DNA from: Nitrososphaerota archaeon
GTDB lineage: Archaea; Thermoproteota; Nitrososphaeria; Nitrososphaerales; UBA183
Length of the DNA stretch: 64,000 nt
Assembly: GCA_029785685.1 (NCBI GenBank)
Contig: JAFLZE010000004.1
Span: 29,803 to 93,802 of the forward strand
Reading direction: 5' to 3'
A program made the position numbers and the translations under genes. Shown here piece by piece: positions 51,307 to 59,192 of this stretch; the stretch's first letter is position 1, and every line of letters starts with the position of its first letter. The notes under the pieces are model-generated. The model saw only the letters and a list, made by a program, of their open reading frames with translations, ran no database searches and was not told where the DNA came from.

Positions 51307-51319
51307 GGTTTTCAAAACC
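51307..51319. promoter_or_regulatory. Perfect palindrome GGTTTTCAAAACC
   Basis: A 13-bp perfect inverted repeat centred at 51313, upstream of the Ala-rich gene at 51359, followed by AT-rich TTAGTTAAG (about 51323-51331) that may be its TATA element. Operator or terminator stem for priL are both possible. Confidence 0.35.
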
Positions 51320-51358
51320 GATTAGTTAAGTTTGCATGCCACAGACTAGCGAAGTAAC

Positions 51359-51637
51359 ATGATATCGACCTTCGTCGTCGCAGTGCTGGGCGGCGTGGCT
51401 GCCGCGGCCACCGCCGCCGTGGCTACGGGGAACGCGTCCGCTGCGGCCAGCGCGGTCCATGCTGTCCCTCCAGGTCTCCAGGTGGCGCTGTCGCATGTGC
51501 CAGCCACGTCACACGCATATGAGGTGCTCAAGCAGCACGTCGCCCTCTATGCGGGGACAGGAGCGGCGGGGACAGCGGCCACAGGTGGAGCGGCAGCGGC
51601 CGTGAAGCACGGCCTTCGTCTCGGGCTTGGCAAGTAG
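51359..51637 (+). CDS. Ala/Gly-rich low-complexity small protein with hydrophobic N-terminus
   Basis: A 92-aa protein starting MISTFVVAVLGGVAAAATAAV, a hydrophobic segment that could be a signal or membrane anchor, followed by an alanine- and glycine-rich body with histidines (VPATSHAYEVLKQHVALYAG) and a basic end LRLGLGK. Composition differs from its neighbours, so it may be a membrane or envelope peptide. It has its own TATA-like element about 28 bp before the ATG and a palindrome before that. I recognise no family. Confidence 0.55.
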   Translation: MISTFVVAVLGGVAAAATAAVATGNASAAASAVHAVPPGLQVALSHVPATSHAYEVLKQHVALYAGTGAAGTAATGGAAAAVKHGLRLGLGK

Positions 51638-51693
51638 CCAAGCTCGGGTTTTTCTTTAAACTAGCCCCATCTTACCGAGAGAGGTTTAGAATA

Positions 51694-52518
51694 TTGAGGC
51701 TGAAAGAATTCGGTAAGACAGGAAGGAAGGTCTCCGAGGTCGGGATGGGCACCTACTACGACCCGCTTTGGATTATGACAGCGTGGGGGGGATGGAGGAG
51801 AGGCGCAACGTCCAAGGTCGAGGCCATCAAAGCTGGGCTTGACGCTGGCATCACCCTTGTCGATACCGCAGAAGTCTACCGTTCGGAACCTCTGGTGGCG
51901 AAAGCCATGCGAGAGAAAAGGAGGGACGAGGTGTTCTTGGCAACCAAGGCATGGCCAAGCCACCTACGTCGGGACGACCTCATCAGGGCCTTCGACAGGA
52001 GCCTGGTACGGCTGGGGACTTCCTATGTCGACCTCTATCAGATTCATTTTCCCAACCGCAAAGTCTCGATCAAAGAGACGATGGCGGCCATGGAGAAACT
52101 CGTCGAAGATGGGAAGCTCAGGCATGTAGGAGTGAGCAACTTCAGTTTGGAACAGATCAAGGAGGCCCAGTCGGCCCTACCGAAGTCTGAATTGAGCTCA
52201 ATCCAGCTGGACTACAGTCTCGTCAACAGGGACGTCGAAGGAGACGTCCTTCCATACTGCGAGAAGGAAAAGATAGCGCTGATGGCATATTATCCCTTGG
52301 GCCATGGAAAACTCCCGTCAGACCCCAGGCTGGATTCTTTCAGCTCCAGATATGGCAAGACCAGGGCGCAGGTGGCGCTCCGGTGGCTGGCAGACAAGGC
52401 AAGTGTGTTCCCTATCCCACGGGCGTCCAAGAAGACCCACGTCGTAGAGAATGCAGGGGTGGATGAGTGGGAGCTGTCCGTCCAAGATATGGTGGACCTG
52501 AATCTGCGGTTCCGATAA
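51694..52518 (+). CDS. Aldo/keto reductase family oxidoreductase
   Basis: A 274-aa NADPH-dependent TIM-barrel reductase. The tetrad is visible: Asp and Tyr in LVDTAEVYRSEPLV, Lys in FLATKAWPSH, His in LYQIHFPNRKV. The cofactor end shows VFPIPRASKKTHVVENAG. It carries an unusual insertion near the N-terminus (YYDPLWIMTAWGGWRRGATSK) compared with the second copy at 56541-57344. Starts at TTG 51694 with a TATA-like CTTTAAAC about 35 bp upstream. The substrate is unknown. Confidence 0.92.
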   Translation: MRLKEFGKTGRKVSEVGMGTYYDPLWIMTAWGGWRRGATSKVEAIKAGLDAGITLVDTAEVYRSEPLVAKAMREKRRDEVFLATKAWPSHLRRDDLIRAFDRSLVRLGTSYVDLYQIHFPNRKVSIKETMAAMEKLVEDGKLRHVGVSNFSLEQIKEAQSALPKSELSSIQLDYSLVNRDVEGDVLPYCEKEKIALMAYYPLGHGKLPSDPRLDSFSSRYGKTRAQVALRWLADKASVFPIPRASKKTHVVENAGVDEWELSVQDMVDLNLRFR

Positions 52519-52613
52519 TAGCTTAAATCGCCTTTTGCGGCCGGCTGAACTTGGCGGGTGAGTGACCTCGACCCGATCCGCCATACAAATCCCGGTGTTG
52601 GGGGAGTCAAATA

Positions 52614-53102
52614 GTGAGAAGGAGCCTTGTAGTAGCTACGGCCGCGGTGTATGCGGCGATGTATGTGGTTCTCGTTGTGGTGTTTAGTCCGATAAGCTAT
52701 GGGGTCATCAACCTCAGGGTCGCGAATGTGTTGATTGGTTTGGTCCCCCTGCTCGGGTGGCCGGCGATAATCGGACAGACACTTGGAGTGTTCATCGCCA
52801 ACCAACCTGCCTTTGGTGACCCTCTGGGGCCGATAGACCTGATTAATGTGCTACCCACCTTTGTATTCACCTGGGTTATTTGGAGACTAAGGAAGAAGAG
52901 TGTGCTCCTGGGACTGACAGTGTACGCGGTCGCCCTTGGTGTCTCGGTGAGCTACGCGCTGAGCTATGCGTTCAACCTCCCTCTGTTCGTAGAGATACCA
53001 CAAGTGACGGCAGGTATTTTCCTAGCCACGACGGTGCTAGGATACCTCTTTTACAGGGCGGTCGGCAGGCTCGGCGTCCTTCAAAGGAGATACGGAACAT
53101 AG
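52614..53102 (+). CDS. queT: QueT-type transporter (ECF S component-like)
   Basis: A 162-aa membrane protein with about five hydrophobic helices: LVVATAAVYAAMYVVLVVVFSPIS, INLRVANVLIGLVPLLGWPAI, VLPTFVFTWVIW, LLGLTVYAVALGVSVSYALSYAF, and VTAGIFLATTVLGYLFY. YGVINLRVANVLIGL is the conserved first-helix motif of QueT transporters of deazapurine precursors. It ends 1 bp before queC, so the two are one operon for archaeosine/7-deazaguanine supply. The start is GTG 52614. No preQ1 riboswitch pattern was recognised before it. Confidence 0.85.
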   Translation: MRRSLVVATAAVYAAMYVVLVVVFSPISYGVINLRVANVLIGLVPLLGWPAIIGQTLGVFIANQPAFGDPLGPIDLINVLPTFVFTWVIWRLRKKSVLLGLTVYAVALGVSVSYALSYAFNLPLFVEIPQVTAGIFLATTVLGYLFYRAVGRLGVLQRRYGT

Positions 53103-53103
53103 T

Positions 53104-53850
53104 ATGAACCAGCAGCGAAGCGCAGTGAACATGATTTCGGGCGGAGTGGACTCGGTTGCTACCGCATATTATGTCAAGAAGGAACTCAGGCCTAGTAAGC
53201 AGCTTCTGATATTCTGCAACTACAAGCAGCGGACATATGATTACGAGGAGTTCTGCATCAAACAAATTTCGAAGGCACTCAAGGTCCCACTGAAAATCAT
53301 CGATCTGAAATGGCTGGGAGATATCAGCACCTCAGTGCTCACACATCCTGAAAGGCCCATTTCAGAGACGAAAGAAGTCGACCTTTGGAATCCTGACAAG
53401 GCGAGGCAAAGGATACTGAAGTGGTGGGACCCGTGTCGCAACGCGGTCCTGTTGCTCGTGGGTCTCTCTCATGCCGAGTCGTTCTACATCTCGGATGGAG
53501 AACGATACGACGTCTACATCGGCATTCGCAGGGAGACACCCGTGGCCATGAAGGACAACACCACTGAATTCCTGGATGAGATGAATAGACTAGGAGAGCA
53601 GGCCACACACCATGGCGGGTACAAGCTCCTCGCCCCCCTCATAACATACGACAAGGACAAAGTAGTCGAATTGGGAGAGAAGCTCGGAGTCCCCTGGGAG
53701 TACACCTACAGTTGCTATTCTGGGCATGGTTTCAGAGTTGTAAAGGGGAGAAAACTGCCAGTCCACTGTGGTGTTTGCTCGAATTGTCGCCGGCGGAAGG
53801 TAGCGTTCAGGGATGCTGGCGTGAAAGACCCGTCGGTCTACGCCAAGTGA
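53104..53850 (+). CDS. queC: 7-cyano-7-deazaguanine synthase
   Basis: A 248-aa ATP-dependent enzyme converting 7-carboxy-7-deazaguanine to preQ0, the precursor for archaeosine at position 15 of archaeal tRNA. The PP-loop SGGVDSVATAYY is at the N-terminus, with VYIGIRRET and the zinc-binding cysteine set CYSGH and HCGVCSNCRRRK at the end. It is longer than many bacterial QueC proteins. It is translationally linked to the upstream queT gene (gap of 1 bp). Confidence 0.92.
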   Translation: MNQQRSAVNMISGGVDSVATAYYVKKELRPSKQLLIFCNYKQRTYDYEEFCIKQISKALKVPLKIIDLKWLGDISTSVLTHPERPISETKEVDLWNPDKARQRILKWWDPCRNAVLLLVGLSHAESFYISDGERYDVYIGIRRETPVAMKDNTTEFLDEMNRLGEQATHHGGYKLLAPLITYDKDKVVELGEKLGVPWEYTYSCYSGHGFRVVKGRKLPVHCGVCSNCRRRKVAFRDAGVKDPSVYAK

Positions 53851-53886
53851 TGTGAGTTATACCCCCGGAATCGTTGAAGGGGGTTC

Positions 53887-53899
53887 TATATTCATATAC
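53887..53899 (+). promoter_or_regulatory. TATA box of valS
   Basis: TATATTCATATA-rich stretch whose centre is about 30 bp before the TTG at 53926; this supports the TTG start and a leaderless mRNA. Confidence 0.55.
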
Positions 53900-53925
53900 T
53901 CTCAAGCTGGACAGCCTGTAATCGT

Positions 53926-56265
53926 TTGCAGCCACAGTTCACGACAAAGCTTGAGGCCACTTCTTGGGACCCGAAGCTTGAAGCCGAACTGAGACAGATA
54001 TGGGAATATGAAAGAATATTTGATTTTAAGCCGTCTAATAACAAGAATCTCAATTTTGTGATAGACACCCCGCCCCCCTACCCGTCGGGGAAGCCGTGGC
54101 ACCCGGGCGCTCTGACCCAGTACACCCAGATTGACATGATAGCACGGTCGGCACGAATGCGCGGCCTTAACGTCTTCTATCCCATCGGCATTGATAGGAA
54201 CGGGCTGCCGGTTGAGATTTTCGCTGAGAGGAAATACAGGGTCCAGATGAGAAAGACCCCTCGAGAGGAGTTCATCAACCTATGCAAGCATGCCCTAGAT
54301 GACCTTGAGGCATACATGGTCGGCCTCCTAAAGACTCTTGGAATCTCGGGGGACTACCACAACAAATACAGGACCGACTCCGAGGACTATCGGAAACTCA
54401 CCCAGTGGTCATTCATCGAGCTCTGGGACAAGGGGCTGATTTATGTAGCAAACAGACCCAACAACTACTGTCCAGATTGTAACACCACCATAGCCGACGC
54501 TGAGATAGAGTACGACGAGCTCCCCACGTTCCTGGTCACGAATTCTTTCAAAGTGAAAGACAGCAGAGCAGAGCTGCCGGTCGCTACGACCAGGCCCGAA
54601 CTGCTCGTCGCCTGTCAGATGCTCGTAGTGAACCCCGCCGACGCCCGCTACAAGAAACTCGTTGGGAAGTCTGCCATTGTGCCCATTTACAACAAGGAGG
54701 TGCCCGTAAAGGCCCACAAGAGCGTGGATCCGAAGTTCGGAAGCGGTGTGGTCATGGTCTGCAGCTATGGAGACTACAACGACGTGATGTTGTTCAGAGA
54801 GTTCAAGTTGAAGGAAGTGGTAGCTGTCGACATGGATGGTAAGATGACCAGTGTTACAGGCAAGTACGCTGGGGCCGCCATCAAGGATGCAAGAGCGCAG
54901 ATAATCCAAGACCTTCAAGACATGGGGGCAGCCAAGAAAGTAGAGCAGATACAACACAGGACACCACTCTGCGAGAGGAGCAAGACGCCCATAGAGATCA
55001 TACCGATGGAAGAGTATTACCTCAAGCAGCTCGAATTCAGACCGGCTCTGAAGAAGATAGCCAAGAAGATGGAATTCCATCCTACCATGCACCGCCAGAT
55101 ACTGTTCGATTGGATAGACACGCTCACCACAGACTACCCGATTTCCAGACGCAGGTATTACGCCACCGAGATTCCAGTGTGGTACTGCAGTAAGTGTGGC
55201 ACCCCGCACCTCCCCAAGCCAGGGGTATACTATCGTCCGTGGAGAGACCAGGCGCCATTCAAAAAATGCAAGAAGTGTGGCAATGCGAAGTTCGTTGGTG
55301 AGACGCGGACGTTCGACACTTGGATGGACTCCAGCCTGTCCCCACTCTACATATCAAAATACACGAAGAACGCGCGGTTCCACAACCTGACGTATCCTAC
55401 TACTGTCAGAGTACAAGGGAAGGACATAGTGAGGACCTGGCTCTACTACACTATGCTGAAGTGCTACCAGCTGACTGGAAAAGAGCCATTCAAGCACGTC
55501 TGGATCGGAGGTATGGGCCAGGACGCCCAAGGAAGGAAAATGAGTAAGAGCTTAGGCAACTTCGTCGACGCAGAGCCCATCCTAATGAGGTCAGGCGCCG
55601 ACGCCTTCAGGTTCTGGGGCGCTTCTGAAGCAGGGCTAGGATATGACTTCCGTTTCAGCGAGGAGAGGATTATGGGGGCCGGCAAGTTCCTGACGAAACT
55701 TTGGAACACCTGCCGCTTCATCAGTTCCTTCTCCATCCCGGAGAAGGCAGAACTTACCTGGACGGACAGATGGATGCTGAACGAGTTAGGGAAGTTGACT
55801 GAGAGCTGCATCGAGGCATACGAACGTTTCGACGTGTTTACGGTCTCTACGAAGACAAGAGAGTTCCTCTGGAACGTCTTCGCATCCAACTACCTCGAGA
55901 TGGCTAAGGGAAGAGCATACGGAGACAGCGCCACCAAGACTGAACAAGAGGCCGCGTGGTATACGCTGCACAGGGTGGTGAAGACACTGTTGCTGCTTCT
56001 GGCCCCAATCACCCCCTACCTAACGGACTACGTCTGGAGGAAGGTCTATGGGACTCAGAGTATACACCTGGAGGCGTTTCCCAAGGTGGAGAAGTTCGAA
56101 GTGAGCGAGAAAGTGAGTTCGGGCATAATGGAGTTTAATGCTCAGGTCTGGAAGACCAAGAGAGACAGGGGGTTGGCCCTCAAGGACCCGATAGCGGTGC
56201 GGATTCCTGTCAGCCTAAAGCACTTCGAGAAGGATTTGGTGCGGATGCACCACATCACCAAGTAA
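53926..56265 (+). CDS. valS: Valyl-tRNA synthetase
   Basis: A 779-aa class Ia synthetase. The nucleotide-binding signature reads KPWHPGALTQ (HPGA in place of HIGH/HMGH), the editing domain CP1 contains VATTRPELLVACQ, zinc knuckles appear as CPDC, CSKCG and CKKCG, and KMSKS is in GRKMSKSLGN near residue 540. The anticodon-binding domain follows, with the short C-terminus of archaeal enzymes. The HPGA variant is unusual to my eye but the Gly and the first His are kept. TTG start at 53926 is supported by the upstream TATA box. Confidence 0.96.
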   Translation: MQPQFTTKLEATSWDPKLEAELRQIWEYERIFDFKPSNNKNLNFVIDTPPPYPSGKPWHPGALTQYTQIDMIARSARMRGLNVFYPIGIDRNGLPVEIFAERKYRVQMRKTPREEFINLCKHALDDLEAYMVGLLKTLGISGDYHNKYRTDSEDYRKLTQWSFIELWDKGLIYVANRPNNYCPDCNTTIADAEIEYDELPTFLVTNSFKVKDSRAELPVATTRPELLVACQMLVVNPADARYKKLVGKSAIVPIYNKEVPVKAHKSVDPKFGSGVVMVCSYGDYNDVMLFREFKLKEVVAVDMDGKMTSVTGKYAGAAIKDARAQIIQDLQDMGAAKKVEQIQHRTPLCERSKTPIEIIPMEEYYLKQLEFRPALKKIAKKMEFHPTMHRQILFDWIDTLTTDYPISRRRYYATEIPVWYCSKCGTPHLPKPGVYYRPWRDQAPFKKCKKCGNAKFVGETRTFDTWMDSSLSPLYISKYTKNARFHNLTYPTTVRVQGKDIVRTWLYYTMLKCYQLTGKEPFKHVWIGGMGQDAQGRKMSKSLGNFVDAEPILMRSGADAFRFWGASEAGLGYDFRFSEERIMGAGKFLTKLWNTCRFISSFSIPEKAELTWTDRWMLNELGKLTESCIEAYERFDVFTVSTKTREFLWNVFASNYLEMAKGRAYGDSATKTEQEAAWYTLHRVVKTLLLLLAPITPYLTDYVWRKVYGTQSIHLEAFPKVEKFEVSEKVSSGIMEFNAQVWKTKRDRGLALKDPIAVRIPVSLKHFEKDLVRMHHITK

Positions 56266-56382
56266 TCGACTCTTGTGGAACTACAGCCTCGGCGAAGCTT
56301 CCTTCTCCAGCACGAGGAACGTTCACTAGGCACCCGGCCCGACTTTGGCGAATGACGAAGCAGATGCCGTCTTTTGTCTTAG

Positions 56383-56389
56383 CTTATAT
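56383..56389 (+). promoter_or_regulatory. TATA box of the 40-aa zinc protein
   Basis: CTTATAT-type box ending about 25-28 bp before the ATG at 56414. It decides between the ATG at 56414 and an upstream TTG at 56345 that would place the box inside the gene. Confidence 0.45.
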
Positions 56390-56413
56390 GAGGAGAGCGG
56401 CGTCTGGGTTAAC

Positions 56414-56536
56414 ATGCAGGTCGTCGCCCCTTGGGGACGCTGTGTCTGGTGCGACAGCGACTTGAATCCCAGAAACAGCTTGGAAATGGCATACTCCTGT
56501 TGCTCTAGATGCCTATACCCACTGCCAACTGAATAA
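56414..56536 (+). CDS. 40-aa zinc-ribbon microprotein
   Basis: A 40-residue protein MQVVAPWGRCVWCDSD.. with two knuckles CVWC and CSRC (CCSRC), enough to bind one zinc ion. Start ATG 56414 is preferred over TTG 56345 because TATA-like TTATATG lies 28 bp upstream of it. It is between valS and a convergent aldo/keto reductase gene. Microproteins of this size are routinely missed, so family membership is unknown; it could bind nucleic acid or a partner protein. Confidence 0.5.
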   Translation: MQVVAPWGRCVWCDSDLNPRNSLEMAYSCCSRCLYPLPTE

Positions 56537-56540
56537 GGGC

Positions 56541-57344
56541 CTACGCCCTCGACAGTTGACCGTACTCGGCAGAGGTGAGCCTTGCCGACACCGATGCGGC
56601 GTTATCTTCCATGTGGGAGATGTTGGCAGCTTTGGGGATGGCTAGCACGTGTTGATCCCTTGTGACCCAGTTGAGCATAACCTGGGCAGGGGACATCTTG
56701 TACTTCTGAAGTATTGCCTTCGGCACGGAGTCGACTATCTTTCCCCTAGCAAGAGGGCTGTAGGCGATGAGCGAGATTTCTTCTTTGGTACAGTAGGGCA
56801 ATATATCTGCCTCGACGAGCCTGTTGTTGAACGAGTACTCCACCTGGTTGGAGACGATTTCGTTCTTCGATAGCGCGTCCCTGGCTTCCTGCGTCTGTGC
56901 CACGCTGAAATTGCTGACCCCAATGAATCTGACGGCGCCTTCCTCGACCAGATGCTCCATGGCCGCCATCGTCTCCCTAACCGGTATCTTCGGGTTGGGC
57001 CAGTGCACTTGGTAGAGGTCGATGAAGGAAGTCCCCAGCCTCGCTAGGCTCGCTCTACACGCCTTGAGCACATCGTCATGATGAAGGTTCTCTGGAGATA
57101 CCTTCGACGCTATGAAGACATCGCTTCGGACGTCCTTGACCGCGTCTGCAACCAACTCTTCCGACTTCCCGTTGGCGTACATCTCGGCGGTGTCGATGAA
57201 GTTGACTCCAAGCTCGATGCCTCTCCTCAGAGCATCCACCTGGGCTTGGCGCTCTGCGGCGCTCACGTACGAGCCGATCTTCCAGGTGCCCATGCCAATG
57301 GTAGAAACCTTTTCGTGTGTCCGTCCGAGGTGGCGGTATTCCAC
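56541..57344 (-). CDS. Aldo/keto reductase family oxidoreductase
   Basis: A 267-aa aldo/keto reductase starting MEYRHLGRTHEKVSTIGMGTW. The catalytic Asp/Tyr are in NFIDTAEMYANGKSEELV, Lys in VFIASKVSPEN, His in LYQVHWPNPKIPV; the cofactor-binding end has VLAIPKAANISHMEDN. It is a second copy, more canonical than that at 51694-52518. Substrate unknown. ATG start at 57344, 80 bp before tRNA-Thr on the opposite strand. Confidence 0.93.
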   Translation of the reverse strand: MEYRHLGRTHEKVSTIGMGTWKIGSYVSAAERQAQVDALRRGIELGVNFIDTAEMYANGKSEELVADAVKDVRSDVFIASKVSPENLHHDDVLKACRASLARLGTSFIDLYQVHWPNPKIPVRETMAAMEHLVEEGAVRFIGVSNFSVAQTQEARDALSKNEIVSNQVEYSFNNRLVEADILPYCTKEEISLIAYSPLARGKIVDSVPKAILQKYKMSPAQVMLNWVTRDQHVLAIPKAANISHMEDNAASVSARLTSAEYGQLSRA

Positions 57345-57423
57345 GCGGTAGCGTCAGCCAAGGGAAGGTTTAGGGGTATCGCAGTCAGAAAGGTGATAAA
57401 CCGAGCCGAAGGCGATAGGGCGT

Positions 57424-57535
57424 GCCGCGGTAGCTCAGCCTGGCTAGAGCGTGTGCCTTGTAAGCGAACGTCACGAGAGCACAAGGTCGAGGGACCGAAT
57501 TGCCAATGCGCACGGAAAGCCCTCCCGCGGCTCCA
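57424..57535 (+). tRNA. tRNA-Thr (anticodon TGT) with two introns
   Basis: Acceptor GCCGCGG pairs with CCGCGGC, D arm GCTC..GAGC, anticodon stem TGTGC/GCACA with loop CTTGTAA (anticodon TGT, 57459-57461). A 15-nt insert at 57463-57477 sits at canonical position 37/38 and pairs ACGAG with CTTGT. The T stem GAGGG/CCCTC (57489-57493, 57520-57524) encloses 26 nt; removal of 57500-57518 (19 nt) leaves a 7-nt loop ACCGAAG, placing an intron at 59/60 with a bulge-helix-bulge-like CCG/CGG helix. CCA is encoded (57533-57535). The T loop lacks the usual TTC. GATAAA lies about 28 bp upstream. Confidence 0.88.
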
Positions 57536-57542
57536 TTCTTAG

Positions 57543-57926
57543 TCAGCCGCCGCTTCTGCGTAGCACCCCGAATATGTCACGGACGGCGGCCGAAAGGTAT
57601 GCCCCATACTCTTCGTCAGCAAACTCTGTCACATCGACTTTGCCTGTTTTGGCAGCGATTTTGTGGCCCAGCAGGTGGTAGCAGGTGTCCTCTTTTCCAC
57701 TCATGACGCGGAAGAAGAAGTTGCTACAGGAACAGTAGGGCCTGTCTGGATCGATGAACTCGTCACCTAGCCTACCGACTACCGTTATCACCGTCCTGCC
57801 GCTCGGGAAGAAACGTGCTTCCTTGACGCTCCCTGATGTGGCGGCGTCCAGTGCCCTTTCCAACTTCGCACCATACCTCTCGAACTCTGGGAACCTCTTC
57901 TTCAGGAGATCCTTCTCTTCTACCAC
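57543..57926 (-). CDS. SWIM zinc-finger protein
   Basis: A 127-aa protein with the SWIM pattern CxC...CxH: YCSCSNFFFRVMSGKEDTCYHLLG near residues 74-97. The N-terminal 65 residues contain RFFPSGRTVITVVGRLGDEFI, a beta hairpin that precedes SWIM in archaeal members. In eukaryotes SWIM proteins such as Sws1 partner Rad51 paralogues in recombination. The gene follows dinB by 5 bp on the same strand, so both are likely translated from one mRNA, which suggests a role in damage tolerance. Confidence 0.85.
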   Translation of the reverse strand: MVEEKDLLKKRFPEFERYGAKLERALDAATSGSVKEARFFPSGRTVITVVGRLGDEFIDPDRPYCSCSNFFFRVMSGKEDTCYHLLGHKIAAKTGKVDVTEFADEEYGAYLSAAVRDIFGVLRRSGG

Positions 57927-57931
57927 TGCGA

Positions 57932-59152
57932 TTACCCGCCAGCTTGGAAGAATTGGCTGAGCGAGCTCTGGTTGTCAACAGTAGAAAGACCCGATACACG
58001 GATTCCGACCCTCCTGAAGTCTCTCGTAACCGAACTACTGAGCTCTTGGAATAGTGAAAAGGTGACGTCACGGAGCGCCATGGCGTCGTCAGATGGGGCT
58101 TCGAAACTCCTGCTTTTCGTCTTGGTCGAGAGGTCTGTCAGTATTCCTATTGCCGTCACCGTCCTGAACATCTTGCCTGACGTGATGAGTTTCCGATGGA
58201 CATATTCCACCCCCTTGGAGAGTTGATTGAAGGCCTCCTGAGGGTCTCTGGTGTCTCGACTGAGCGTGATGATGCGGCTGAACTGGGTAGGCGGAGCCCC
58301 CGCAACCACCGGGTCTGGGTCCGTCCCTGTTGCTGCGCCTAGGAGATAGGCGCTGAGCTTCCTCCCGAACGCTCTCTCAAGTTCTGCGGGTTGAACCATT
58401 GCAAGTTCCCCAGCGGTCCTGATTCCCATGCTGTCGAGTGTAGCCGAGGTCTTGGGGCCGACTCCGTAGAGTTTGGCGACAGGCATGGAAGCCAGGAATG
58501 ACTCGGTCTCTTCTGGGTACACCGCCTTCAGACCATTGGGTTTCGCGATGTCCGATCCCAGTTTCGCGACGGTCCTGCTCCTTCCTAGTCCGATGGAACT
58601 CGTGAGGTGCTCACGGGCGAAGATGGCGCCTTTAATCGAATTCGCAGCGTCCACAGCCCTTGAATAGTCTCCTCCGGTCGAAGATGTAATGTCGAAAAAG
58701 GCTTCGTCTATACTGGTGGGCTCCAAGATGTCTACGCGTCCCTCGAGCTCTTCCATTATCCTGCCAGATACGGTTTCGTATTTCTCGTGGTCCATCTTGA
58801 TCACCGCCGCGTCCATCCCGTCTAGCGCTTTCTTTGCCAAGGCTATGGGCATCCCCGAGCGCACCCCTAACTCTCTCGCCTTGTAGTTAGCGGTGCTGAC
58901 CACCCCGCTATCTTCGGTCCTTCCAGAGAAGACGCATACGATGACAGGCCTCGACTTCAACGCTGGGTTCTCCACTTCCTCGACCTGGGCGTAGAAATAG
59001 TCGAAGTCGATGTGTCCAACTACCCGGACCAATGACCTAGACGAAGAGTGGTTTTGGTAGCCATTTAGCGTTTTGAAGTTCGTGTGGGAAAAGGCGTCAG
59101 AATCTCGTTCCAAAGGAGAAATTTGACCATGGAACTTCATAGCGGTAAACAT
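57932..59152 (-). CDS. dinB: Y-family DNA polymerase IV (Dpo4/DinB)
   Basis: A 406-aa translesion polymerase. Catalytic motifs: HIDFDYFYAQVEEVENP, then SIDEAFFDIT, with YKARELGVRSGMPIALAKKA and the HhH region KLYGVGPKTSATLDSMGI. The little-finger domain follows, and the tail QSSLSQFFQAGG carries a PCNA-interacting box (QxxLxxFF). The ATG 59152 gives a 40-residue extension before the catalytic domain; TTG at 59032 would start right before VRVVGHIDFD. A TATA-like AGCTTAAAGC about 22-26 bp before 59152 favours a long form or a long leader. It heads a two-gene unit with the SWIM gene. Confidence 0.93.
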   Translation of the reverse strand: MFTAMKFHGQISPLERDSDAFSHTNFKTLNGYQNHSSSRSLVRVVGHIDFDYFYAQVEEVENPALKSRPVIVCVFSGRTEDSGVVSTANYKARELGVRSGMPIALAKKALDGMDAAVIKMDHEKYETVSGRIMEELEGRVDILEPTSIDEAFFDITSSTGGDYSRAVDAANSIKGAIFAREHLTSSIGLGRSRTVAKLGSDIAKPNGLKAVYPEETESFLASMPVAKLYGVGPKTSATLDSMGIRTAGELAMVQPAELERAFGRKLSAYLLGAATGTDPDPVVAGAPPTQFSRIITLSRDTRDPQEAFNQLSKGVEYVHRKLITSGKMFRTVTAIGILTDLSTKTKSRSFEAPSDDAMALRDVTFSLFQELSSSVTRDFRRVGIRVSGLSTVDNQSSLSQFFQAGG

Positions 59153-59192
59153 GTATTGGTTTTGCTTTAAGCTGTTTGTAGGACGGTGGCGC

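Noticed and set aside
52519..52613. Possible preQ1 riboswitch before queT
   Set aside because: No match to the conserved preQ1 aptamer pattern could be found by eye.
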